Positions 1-5,146 of a DNA stretch of 9,105 nucleotides are shown piece after piece. Position 1 is the stretch's first letter. Each line of letters starts with the position of its first letter. Made by a program: the position numbers and the translations under genes. Below the pieces are notes generated by a model that worked only from the letters and a program-made list of their open reading frames with translations, made no database searches and was not told the origin of the DNA. The DNA is from Chloroflexota bacterium (GTDB lineage: Bacteria > Chloroflexota > Anaerolineae > SpSt-600). Location: contig DRAO01000006.1 of assembly GCA_011041825.1 (NCBI GenBank), positions 1 to 9,105 of the forward strand, written 5' to 3'.

Positions 1-264
1 ACGGCCAAGAACATCGTGAAATATTCCGATGAGTTTGGCTTCCCAACCATTAAGGGGGGATTCCTGGGCTCTAAGCTCATCACCATCGAAGAGATACAAG
101 CCCTGGCCAAACTCCCCCCCAGGGAAGTGCTCCTGGCACAGTTGGTGTCTGGCCTTCAGAGCCCTATATATGGCTTGGTGAACGTGCTCAGCGGTATAAT
201 ACGCAGCCTTATGTACGTGCTTCAAGCCCGTGCCAGGCAACTTGAGGGGCAAAGTCAAGCTTGA
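1..264 (+). CDS. rplJ: 50S ribosomal protein L10, C-terminal part (5' end outside window)
   Basis: Open from the first base and ends at TGA 262-264, so 87 codons of the 3' end are visible. L10 forms the base of the ribosomal stalk: its C-terminal helix binds dimers of L7/L12, which recruit translation GTPases. The visible part has the family's late segment, with GGFLGSKLITIEEIQALAKLPP followed by REVLLAQLVSGLQSPIYGLV, then a helical tail ending in a Gln/Ala-rich stretch. That tail is the expected docking surface for L7/L12. The gene for L12 begins 46 bp downstream, the classical rplJ-rplL order, which supports the call. The GTG at 16-18 is an internal Val codon, not the start; the reading frame runs in from the left edge. 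Confidence 0.95.
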   Translation, partial: TAKNIVKYSDEFGFPTIKGGFLGSKLITIEEIQALAKLPPREVLLAQLVSGLQSPIYGLVNVLSGIIRSLMYVLQARARQLEGQSQA

Positions 265-296
265 TTTGCCCCTTAAATTTGCAATCAATAAAATCT

Positions 297-304
297 AGGA
301 GGTG
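297..304 (+). promoter_or_regulatory. Shine-Dalgarno site of rplL
   Basis: AGGAGGTG lies 6 bases before ATG 311. Its strength and spacing choose this ATG over the in-frame GTG at 302, which overlaps the site itself. Confidence 0.85.
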
Positions 305-310
305 TGTTCG

Positions 311-694
311 ATGACCAAGGAAGAGATAATTGAAGCTATCGAGAAGATGTCGGTGCTGGAATTGTCTGAGCTGGTTAAAGCCCTTGAAGAGAGATTTGGC
401 GTTACCGCAGCCGCCCCCGTGGCCGTTGCTCCGGCTGCCGCCGCTGGTGCTCCTGCTGAGGCTGCTCCTGCGGCTGAGGAGAAGACGGAGTTTGATGTGG
501 TCCTCAAGGAGATTGGCCCCAAGAAGATTCAGGTTATCAAAGCTGTCCGGGAATTGACCAGCTTAGGGCTCAAGGAAGCCAAGGATTTGGTGGAGAGCGC
601 ACCAACCAAAGTCCTGGAGGCCGTTTCCAAGGAGCAGGCCGAAGCAGCCAAAGCCAAGCTCGAAGAGGCTGGCGCTGTGGTAGAACTCAAATGA
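311..694 (+). CDS. rplL: 50S ribosomal protein L7/L12
   Basis: Encodes 127 residues, the normal length for bacterial L7/L12, the flexible stalk protein that binds L10 and recruits IF2, EF-Tu and EF-G. Residues 1-31 are the helical dimerisation domain ([20 protein letters not shown]). Residues 32-56 are the Ala/Pro-rich hinge. Residues 57-127 are the globular factor-binding domain with the hallmark [20 protein letters not shown] and [11 protein letters not shown] segments, ending VVELK. The start at ATG 311 is set by AGGAGGTG; the GTG nine bases upstream would add only three residues. It follows rplJ by 46 bp and is almost certainly cotranscribed with it. A GC-rich hairpin directly after the stop probably ends or attenuates the ribosomal transcript. 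rpoB, the usual next gene in many bacteria, is not present. Confidence 0.98.
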   Translation: MTKEEIIEAIEKMSVLELSELVKALEERFGVTAAAPVAVAPAAAAGAPAEAAPAAEEKTEFDVVLKEIGPKKIQVIKAVRELTSLGLKEAKDLVESAPTKVLEAVSKEQAEAAKAKLEEAGAVVELK

Positions 695-704
695 CGGGGA
701 AAGA

Positions 705-736
705 GGCTCCGGGGGGTGAAATCCCCTCCCGGAGCC
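705..736 (+). terminator. GC-rich hairpin after rplL, probable terminator or attenuator
   Basis: GGCTCCGGG (705-713) pairs with CCCGGAGCC (728-736), and GGG 714-716 pairs with CCC 724-726 across a single bulged T, leaving a 7-base loop. The stem starts 10 bases after the rplL stop. No clean run of T follows (CGCTTAACC), so termination may be partial and let some transcript continue into the zinc-ribbon gene at 767. Confidence 0.6.
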
Positions 737-744
737 CGCTTAAC

Positions 745-762
745 CTCCTCTTGAGGAGAAGG
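745..762 (+). promoter_or_regulatory. Shine-Dalgarno site of the zinc-ribbon gene, inside a small inverted repeat
   Basis: GAGGAGAAGG (753-762) precedes ATG 767 by 4 bases, or by 8 bases from the GAGGAG core. That core is the right arm of a perfect repeat, CTCCTC (745-750) TT GAGGAG (753-758), which can fold as a 5-bp stem with a CTTG loop. The site could therefore be partly hidden when the RNA folds. Base pairing is seen in the sequence; an effect on translation is inference. Confidence 0.5.
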
Positions 763-766
763 TTTT

Positions 767-1288
767 ATGCCTATAGAGATACCTGCCGACATTGTGGCCA
801 GGATTCTTCTGGTATTGCAAATCATCCTGGCTTTAGTGGGGGCTTTCTTCATTGCCTTCTGGCTTAGTTTGGTTATATGGACCTTCCGGGATATAAGGTC
901 TCGCACCAGGGATGCGCTGGCCCAGATATTGGCTACCCTGATGGTGCTGCTCTTCAATATCCCAGGCCTCCTGTTGTACTTCATCCTGCGCCCTCAGGAG
1001 ACCCTTGCCGAGGCCTATGAAAGGGCATTGGAGGAAGAAGCCCTGTTGCAGGGCATTGAGGAAAGAGAAGTATGCCCAGGGTGTGGCAGAAAGGTGGAAC
1101 AGGATTTCCTGGTATGCCCTTATTGCCACACCAAGCTTAAGAAAACCTGCCTGATGTGCAAGCGCCTGTTGCACCTGAACTGGAACATCTGCCCCTATTG
1201 TGGTGCCCCGCAGGTCAGTAGCTCTACAGAGGTTAAGGCTGAAGCTGAATCAGGAGCACAAGAGACTCCTCCCGAGGCAGAGGAGTAA
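767..1288 (+). CDS. membrane protein with two C-terminal zinc ribbons, function unknown
   Basis: Encodes 173 residues. Two hydrophobic segments (about residues 12-40 and 52-75) separated by the basic loop RDIRSRTRD make a probable membrane hairpin; the second ends LLLYFILRP. A charged helical linker (77-101) leads to two CxxC-x10-CxxC zinc ribbons: C103, C106, C117, C120 and C128, C131, C142, C145. The tail (150-173) is Glu/Ala-rich and low in complexity. I recognise the architecture of the zinc-ribbon-domain membrane proteins often seen in uncharacterised bacterial genomes, but no defined function. The metal-binding part is most likely cytoplasmic, following the positive-inside rule. It lies 72 bp after rplL beyond a leaky-looking hairpin, so it may be read through from the ribosomal operon. 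Its gene faces purB. Confidence 0.85.
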   Translation: MPIEIPADIVARILLVLQIILALVGAFFIAFWLSLVIWTFRDIRSRTRDALAQILATLMVLLFNIPGLLLYFILRPQETLAEAYERALEEEALLQGIEEREVCPGCGRKVEQDFLVCPYCHTKLKKTCLMCKRLLHLNWNICPYCGAPQVSSSTEVKAEAESGAQETPPEAEE

Positions 1289-1319
1289 TTCCACGGATGC
1301 TTAGCCTGAGGCCGTGGAA
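1289..1319. terminator. inverted repeat between convergent genes, possible bidirectional terminator
   Basis: TTCCACGG (1289-1296) pairs perfectly with CCGTGGAA (1312-1319) around a 15-base loop. It lies directly after the stop of the rightward zinc-ribbon gene and covers the last codons and stop of the leftward purB. The position between converging genes suits a shared terminator, but there is no clear T-run on either side. Confidence 0.4.
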
Positions 1320-2611
1320 AGCTTATCGAGCCGCTGGAACACGACTTCCGTATGGCGGAGAAACCAAGCGGGTTCTAAGAGCTTCTCTATCTCCTGGGAA
1401 GGGATGAGGCTGGCAATGGTTGCATCCTCCCGGAGCACATCCCCGAAATCCCGGGCTTCTTCCCAGGCCTTAAAAGCCGCTTCCTGCACCAGCTTATAAG
1501 CCTCTTGACGGCTGAGCCCCTTATTCACCAGAGCCAGCATTACCCTTTCAGAGGCGTAAAGTCTGTGGTTTAACCGCAAATTCTGCTTCATCCTATCTTG
1601 ATTCACCTTTAAATTGCGCACAAGCTTTGTGAAGGAAATCAGGATGTAATCGAGAAGGGACGTGGCCTCTGGCAGGATAAACCGCTCCACCGAAGAATGG
1701 CTTATATCCCGTTCGTGCCAGAGGGCGATGTTCTCCAAAGCAGCGTGGAGGTGGCTTCGCAGCAGGCGGGCGAGGCCACAGAGCCTTTCAGCCAGGATAG
1801 GGTTACGTTTGTGAGGCATTGCCGAGGAGCCTTTCTGGCCAGGGGCGAAGGGCTCCTCCACCTCCCCTACTTCGGTGCGCTGAAGGAGCCGGATGTCCTG
1901 GGCGAATTTCTCCACCGAACAGCCGGTAATCGCCAAGCTCCAAAGGTATTCGGCGTGGCGGTCACGGCTGATGATCTGGCTGGAGGCCGGGTCAGGTTTA
2001 AGCCCTAACCTCCGACAGGCTAATTCCTCTACCCGAGGGTCAAGGGCGGCGTAAGTCCCAACTGCTCCCGAAATCTTCCCCACCGAAACCGCCTGCCGAG
2101 CCCGATGGAGGCGTTCCCGGTTGCGAGCCATCTCAAAGGCCCACCGGGCGAACACCAATCCCAATGTGATGGGCTCTGCGTGCATCCCGTGAGTGCGGCC
2201 CATCATCACTGTATCCCGGTATCGGAAAGCCTGCTCCTTGAGGACGGCGACGAGTTCCCCCACATCGGCGATGATGAGGTCCATTGCCTCTCGCATCTGC
2301 AAGGCAAGGGCTGTGTCCTTCACATCTGAGGAAGTAAGGCCATAATGGAAGTAACGGGCTTCCTCGCCAATGTGTTCGGCTACATTTTCAAGGAAAGCTA
2401 TCAGGTCGTGTCGTACCTGGGCCTCGATTTCGGCTATCTTATCCACATCGAAGGAGGCTTTTCGCTTGATGGCTTCCACTGCCTCTTGAGGGATAGCCCC
2501 TAACTCGGCCCAGGCTTCACAGACTGCGATTTCCACCTCTAACCATTTCCGATACTGGTTTTCTTTGCTCCAGATGGATAGCATTTCAGGACGTGCGTAT
2601 CGCTCTAACAT
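1301..2611 (-). CDS. purB: adenylosuccinate lyase
   Basis: Encodes 436 residues, the usual length of the short bacterial type. It catalyses two fumarate-releasing steps of purine synthesis: SAICAR to AICAR and adenylosuccinate to AMP. Fumarase/aspartase superfamily motifs appear in order: VRHDL with H68, TSSDVKDT (93-100), GRTHGMHAEPITLG with H141, KISGAVGTYA (179-188), and the flexible signature loop GSSAMPHKRNP (261-271) carrying the catalytic Ser. H68 and H141 match the catalytic His positions known from the B. subtilis enzyme, so the protein should be active. The start ATG has a purine-rich GGAGAGGAGGAG directly upstream. nadK ends 57 bp upstream on the same strand, and no promoter is obvious between them, so the two are probably cotranscribed. 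Confidence 0.97.
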   Translation of the reverse strand: MLERYARPEMLSIWSKENQYRKWLEVEIAVCEAWAELGAIPQEAVEAIKRKASFDVDKIAEIEAQVRHDLIAFLENVAEHIGEEARYFHYGLTSSDVKDTALALQMREAMDLIIADVGELVAVLKEQAFRYRDTVMMGRTHGMHAEPITLGLVFARWAFEMARNRERLHRARQAVSVGKISGAVGTYAALDPRVEELACRRLGLKPDPASSQIISRDRHAEYLWSLAITGCSVEKFAQDIRLLQRTEVGEVEEPFAPGQKGSSAMPHKRNPILAERLCGLARLLRSHLHAALENIALWHERDISHSSVERFILPEATSLLDYILISFTKLVRNLKVNQDRMKQNLRLNHRLYASERVMLALVNKGLSRQEAYKLVQEAAFKAWEEARDFGDVLREDATIASLIPSQEIEKLLEPAWFLRHTEVVFQRLDKLSTASG

Positions 2612-2668
2612 CTCCTCCTCTCCGGCGGGGGATTAAGCAAGCTAGTTCCATTGCCATAAGGGAAAATC

Positions 2669-3520
2669 TCAATAACATCCACGAAGCCTTTCAAGAAGGG
2701 TGTGGTAAAAATACGAGCGGTCTCGGGTGCGGATGAAATGAGCAACGTGAGGGCTGGCACACACGTCCACCTCGTCGCCATCTTTAAGCTCTACCTCGAA
2801 CTGGCCATCTACCGTGAGGATGGCTTGGTGGTCGGTGGATACCTGTATGTAAACCCGGGAGCCTTCCGATAGCACTACGGCCTTGTCCATACAAAGATGT
2901 GGTGCGATGGGGATGAGGAGGATGTTGCGGAGTTCAGGGGGCAATATGGGACCTCCCGCTGCCAGGGCATAAGCAGTGGAGCCTGTGGGGGTAGAGACTA
3001 TGAGGCCATCAGCATGGTAGGTGGTGAGGTAATATCCATCAATGTAGGTAGCAAGCCGCACGATGCGAGCCAGGGTGCCTCGGCTGACCACCACGTCGTT
3101 GAGGGCTTCGTATTGACCCTTGACCTGCCTATTCCGGCGGAAGGAGGCTTTGAGCATCATCCTCTCTTCCACCCAGTAGTCCCCCTTTAGAACGGCCTCC
3201 AGGATTTGAGGCCAGTTGTCCTTCTCCATCTCAGCCAGGAAGCCTAGCCGGCCCATATTCAGCCCCAGGATGAGGACATCGTATCCAACGGCCATCCTTC
3301 CTGCCCGGAGTATGGTGCCATCGCCACCGAGGGTTATGAGAATCTCGGTGCCCGGCATCTGAACCTTTACGCTCTCCTCATCCCAGGCCGAACCAAGCCA
3401 TACCTCCACCTCCTGTTCTTTCAAAAAGGTTTCAATCTCCCTGGCTAACTCCTGAGACTCAGGGATGCGAGGGTGGTGTAAGATGCCAATCTTGTGAAAG
3501 CAGGAAACGTTGCGTTTCAT
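2669..3520 (-). CDS. nadK: NAD kinase
   Basis: Encodes 283 residues, typical for bacterial NAD kinase, which phosphorylates NAD to NADP in the cytoplasm. Motifs: GGDGT (65-69) with the catalytic Asp67, NMGRLGFL (88-95), the conserved ALNDVVVSRG (139-148; the usual NE pair is N-D here), and DGLIVSTPTGSTAYALAAGG (171-190), the glycine/serine-rich nucleotide site, followed by PIAPH (204-208). The reading frame is open upstream to an ATG at 3631, but that start would place the promoter (3555-3583) inside the gene. ATG 3520 begins MKRNVSCFHKIGILHHP, a normal N-terminus for the family, and is preceded by GGGGG at 3525-3529. It is first in a probable nadK-purB operon, linking NADP and purine supply. 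It also lies divergent to the glycosyltransferase region. Confidence 0.96.
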   Translation of the reverse strand: MKRNVSCFHKIGILHHPRIPESQELAREIETFLKEQEVEVWLGSAWDEESVKVQMPGTEILITLGGDGTILRAGRMAVGYDVLILGLNMGRLGFLAEMEKDNWPQILEAVLKGDYWVEERMMLKASFRRNRQVKGQYEALNDVVVSRGTLARIVRLATYIDGYYLTTYHADGLIVSTPTGSTAYALAAGGPILPPELRNILLIPIAPHLCMDKAVVLSEGSRVYIQVSTDHQAILTVDGQFEVELKDGDEVDVCASPHVAHFIRTRDRSYFYHTLLERLRGCY

Positions 3521-3554
3521 ATAACCCCCGTTTTGTGTTATTTCCACCTCTTCG

Positions 3555-3583
3555 ATTATAGCACAACTTGCCGGAATTGAGAA
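3555..3583 (-). promoter_or_regulatory. sigma-70-type promoter for nadK-purB
   Basis: On the minus strand: -35 TTCTCA (3578-3583, 4 of 6 to consensus), 17-bp spacer, perfect -10 TATAAT (3555-3560), with TGC directly before it giving an extended -10. The predicted transcript start near 3548 leaves a leader of about 28 bases before nadK ATG 3520. Confidence 0.75.
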
Positions 3584-3621
3584 TTTGGCCTTAGTCGAGG
3601 GTGAAGTGAGGGAACAAGAAG

Positions 3622-3650
3622 TTGTCCGCACGTCCAGATTATGCTATACT
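3622..3650 (+). promoter_or_regulatory. sigma-70-type promoter facing the first glycosyltransferase
   Basis: On the plus strand: -35 TTGTCC (3622-3627), 17-bp spacer, -10 TATACT (3645-3650) with extended -10 TGC at 3642-3644. The transcript would start near 3657 and run through the 3691-3733 hairpin and the inserted element before reaching the gene at about 3979. It is divergent to the nadK promoter and shares its TGCTATA core. Confidence 0.6.
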
Positions 3651-3690
3651 AAACCAGAGCAGCACGGCAGGGTAAAAAGAAGAAAAGGGT

Positions 3691-3733
3691 GTGTTTTACT
3701 GGGCAGCGGTAAAGCCGCTGTCCAGTAAAACGC
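3691..3733 (+). repeat. strong leader hairpin upstream of the mobile element
   Basis: GTTTTACTGG (3693-3702) pairs perfectly with CCAGTAAAAC (3722-3731); after a G-T pair, CAGCGG (3704-3709) pairs with CCGCTG (3715-3720), leaving loop TAAAG. That is 16 Watson-Crick pairs plus one wobble, extendable by two more pairs at the base. No T-run follows (GCCTTATC), so a simple terminator is unlikely. It may be an RNA regulatory hairpin, an operator, or an older repeat. It ends 2 bp before the left target-site copy of the element. Confidence 0.6.
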
Positions 3734-3734
3734 C

Positions 3735-3743
3735 TTATCAAGA
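3735..3743 (+). repeat. left 9-bp target-site duplication
   Basis: TTATCAAGA, identical to the copy at 3955-3963, directly flanks the outer end of the left terminal inverted repeat. Bases differ beyond the 9 bp on both sides, as expected for a duplication made on insertion. Confidence 0.75.
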
Positions 3744-3762
3744 CTAGCCATCTGACACTTTT
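3744..3762 (+). repeat. left terminal inverted repeat of the MITE-like element
   Basis: CTAGCCATCTGACACTTTT. The inner nine bases GACACTTTT and outer CTAGC are identical to the right end; all three differences are C/T changes at positions 6, 8 and 10. Confidence 0.75.
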
Positions 3763-3783
3763 ACGAAGCTGGGCTCAGAAATG

Positions 3784-3898
3784 GCCGGGAGCTGGAAACT
3801 CCCGGCTAAGAATCTGAAAGCGGGTTGAAAACCCGCTAATCCTCAGCCGGTTTTCAACCGGCTTTAAGGCTTCTCAGCCGGGTGATTCATCGCCCGGC
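3784..3898. repeat. four-hairpin core, two inverted 54-bp half units
   Basis: Hairpin 1: GCCGGGAG (3784-3791) with CTCCCGGC (3799-3806). Hairpin 2: AGCGGGTT (3819-3826) with AACCCGCT (3830-3837). Hairpin 3: AGCCGGTT (3845-3852) with AACCGGCT (3856-3863). Hairpin 4: GCCGGGTGA (3877-3885) with TCGCCCGGC (3890-3898), one T-G pair. The reverse complement of 3845-3898 aligns along its whole length with 3784-3837: GCCGGG...CCCGGCT, then AGAA, AAAGC, GGTTGAAAACC. The core is thus a two-hairpin unit plus its inverted copy around the centre AATCCTC (3838-3844). The layout resembles REPIN-type doublets, but family membership was not tested. Confidence 0.75.
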
Positions 3899-3935
3899 GG
3901 GTGGGCTGCGTACATCTGCTTCAGGGGAGCAACTC

Positions 3936-3954
3936 AAAAGTGTCGGGTAGCTAG
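3936..3954 (-). repeat. right terminal inverted repeat of the MITE-like element
   Basis: Plus-strand AAAAGTGTCGGGTAGCTAG; its reverse complement matches the left end at 16 of 19 positions. Confidence 0.75.
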
Positions 3955-3963
3955 TTATCAAGA
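3955..3963 (+). repeat. right 9-bp target-site duplication
   Basis: TTATCAAGA, the second copy of 3735-3743. Removing one copy and the element would place the 3691-3733 hairpin just 30-odd bases upstream of the glycosyltransferase Shine-Dalgarno site. Confidence 0.75.
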
Positions 3964-3978
3964 GAAACTTAAGGAACT

Positions 3979-5145
3979 GTGGCTTTGAAGGTACTCTATG
4001 CCGCTTTCGATGTGGTCCCTTCCCCTAAAGGGGCTTCCCGCCACATAACGCACTTTGTGCAAAGCCTGGCCTCGGCAGGGCACGAGGTCACTCTGTTCAC
4101 CGTGTGGCAGGCAGGTATGGCCGAGGAAGAATCCTATGCCGGGGCCAGGGTCATTCGCTGCCGCATCGAGGAGGGAAACTTCCTCCGCCGGGCTTTGCTT
4201 TTCGGCGATGCAGTGTGGGAGCATCTGCGGGCCCGGGAGGGGGCTTATGACGTGGTTCACTTTCGGGACATCTGGAGCGGAACTGCTGCCGTGGAAGCCA
4301 GACGCCACTTCGGATACCGCTACCGCACTGTCTTCGAGGCCAACGGCCTTCCCAGCGTGGAACTGAAATACCACTACCCGGCTGTAGCAGAGACCTCGCT
4401 TCCCAACAGGCTTCGGGCTCAAGAGCGGGAGTTGCTCCGGCGGGTTGATGCCGTCATCTGCGTGTCCCGGATAACGGAAATTTTCCTCCGCAGCCTGGGC
4501 GCACCGGTCGAGCGGATTGCCGTCATCCCCAATGGGGTTGACGTTGAATCCTTCCGGCCTGGCGGATGGCCGCCGCCTTCGCCGCCCCGACTGGTCTACA
4601 TCGGCACCCTGGCTTCCTGGCAGGGGCTGGAGACGGTCATCGAGGCGATGCCTCTCATCCTGGCTGCTTTTCCCGATGCCTGCCTGCGCATAATCGGGCC
4701 GGGGAAGAGCAAGCGGCGGAAAATGCTGGAGAAGCTGGCCTCCAAGCTGGGCCTGGATGAGGAGACGGTGAGGTTTGAAGGGTCGGTACCGCCGGGGCAA
4801 GTTCCAGCCTGCATAGAAATGGCGTCGGTGTGTTTAATCCCCCTGGCGTATAACGACCGGAACGTGGTTCAGGGGTGCTGTCCTGTCAAAGTGCTGGAAT
4901 ACGCCGCTGCTGCTCGTCCCATCGTGGCGGCGGATTTGCCTGTAGTGCGGGAGTTGCTGGGAGAGGGAGAAGCCTTCTTCTTCCCGCCTGGGGACGCCTC
5001 TGCCCTGGCCGAACGGGTGGTTTATGTCCTATCTCATCCTGAGAAGGCCCGTGCCACGGCAGAACGGGCTCGCCGTCGAGTGGAGGAAGGCTTCACCTGG
5101 GAGAGGGCAGGGCAGCGGCTTCTGGAGATTTACAGTTCTCTGTAA
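3979..5145 (+). CDS. GT4-type glycosyltransferase (GT-B fold)
   Basis: Encodes 388 residues from GTG 3979, or 386 from TTG 3985. The TTG is the better start: AAGGAA (3971-3976) lies 8 bases before it but only 2 before the GTG, and it yields MKVLYAAFDVVPSPKG, a usual opening for the family. The N-terminal acceptor domain (to about 180) has the KGASRHITHFVQSLASAGHEVTLFT helix-strand pattern. The C-terminal nucleotide-sugar domain starts at VIPNGVDVESFRP (182-194), continues with GTLASWQGLETVIEAMP (209-225) and ends with KVLEYAAAARPIVAADLPVVRELL (304-327). The first Glu of the EX7E motif is not clear (GCCPVKVLE). Such enzymes build cell-surface polysaccharides or glycolipids at the inner membrane face; donor and acceptor are unknown. 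The mobile element lies in its leader, and a second GT4 gene converges on its 3' end. Confidence 0.88.
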   Translation: MALKVLYAAFDVVPSPKGASRHITHFVQSLASAGHEVTLFTVWQAGMAEEESYAGARVIRCRIEEGNFLRRALLFGDAVWEHLRAREGAYDVVHFRDIWSGTAAVEARRHFGYRYRTVFEANGLPSVELKYHYPAVAETSLPNRLRAQERELLRRVDAVICVSRITEIFLRSLGAPVERIAVIPNGVDVESFRPGGWPPPSPPRLVYIGTLASWQGLETVIEAMPLILAAFPDACLRIIGPGKSKRRKMLEKLASKLGLDEETVRFEGSVPPGQVPACIEMASVCLIPLAYNDRNVVQGCCPVKVLEYAAAARPIVAADLPVVRELLGEGEAFFFPPGDASALAERVVYVLSHPEKARATAERARRRVEEGFTWERAGQRLLEIYSSL

Positions 5146-5146
5146 A
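5129..5146. terminator. palindrome covering both stop codons of the convergent glycosyltransferases
   Basis: TTTACAG (5129-5135) pairs with CTGTAAA (5140-5146) around loop TTCT. The stem contains the minus-strand TAA (5130-5132) and the plus-strand TAA (5143-5145). A shared weak terminator or RNA-end structure is possible; the stem is AT-rich and lacks a following T-run. Confidence 0.35.

Larger units (their letters stand above)
3744..3954. mobile_element. 211-bp MITE-like non-autonomous element
   Basis: Both ends are CTAG-initiated terminal inverted repeats: left CTAGCCATCTGACACTTTT (3744-3762) and right, reverse-complemented, CTAGCTACCCGACACTTTT (3936-3954), 16 of 19 identical with three transitions. 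A 9-bp direct repeat TTATCAAGA flanks them. The interior carries no meaningful coding sequence; it holds four hairpins arranged as two mirror-image halves (3784-3898). Short length, inverted ends, target duplication and lack of a transposase define a MITE-like element mobilised in trans. A 9-bp duplication suits several DDE transposase families, but the parent family cannot be named from this copy. It is inserted in the leader of the glycosyltransferase at 3979, ending 17 bp before its predicted Shine-Dalgarno site (3971), and may alter that gene's expression. Confidence 0.75.

Noticed and set aside
295..522. Ala/Ser-rich minus-strand open frame over rplL
   Set aside because: It is antisense to the Ala-rich hinge of L7/L12; repetitive codons create the open frame.
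3521..3631. 37-residue N-terminal extension of NAD kinase
   Set aside because: It would overlap an extended -10 promoter with a perfect TATAAT, and adds residues not expected in the family; ATG 3520 gives the normal length.
3784..3898. CRISPR-like repeat array
   Set aside because: The hairpins have different stem sequences, alternate orientation and lack unique spacers of uniform length; there are no cas genes.
3744..3954. Structured RNA such as an IscB-associated omega RNA (HEARO) or riboswitch
   Set aside because: Several hairpins in a row suggested it, but terminal inverted repeats and a 9-bp target duplication fit a DDE-type MITE, while omega RNA elements move through IS200/IS605-type ends without duplication; no HNH nuclease gene is nearby.
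3958..4800. 280-codon open frame on the minus strand
   Set aside because: It is antisense to a well-supported glycosyltransferase, has a Pro/Gly/Arg-rich composition with no recognisable domain, and no convincing ribosome site. It is a shadow of GC-rich coding sequence.
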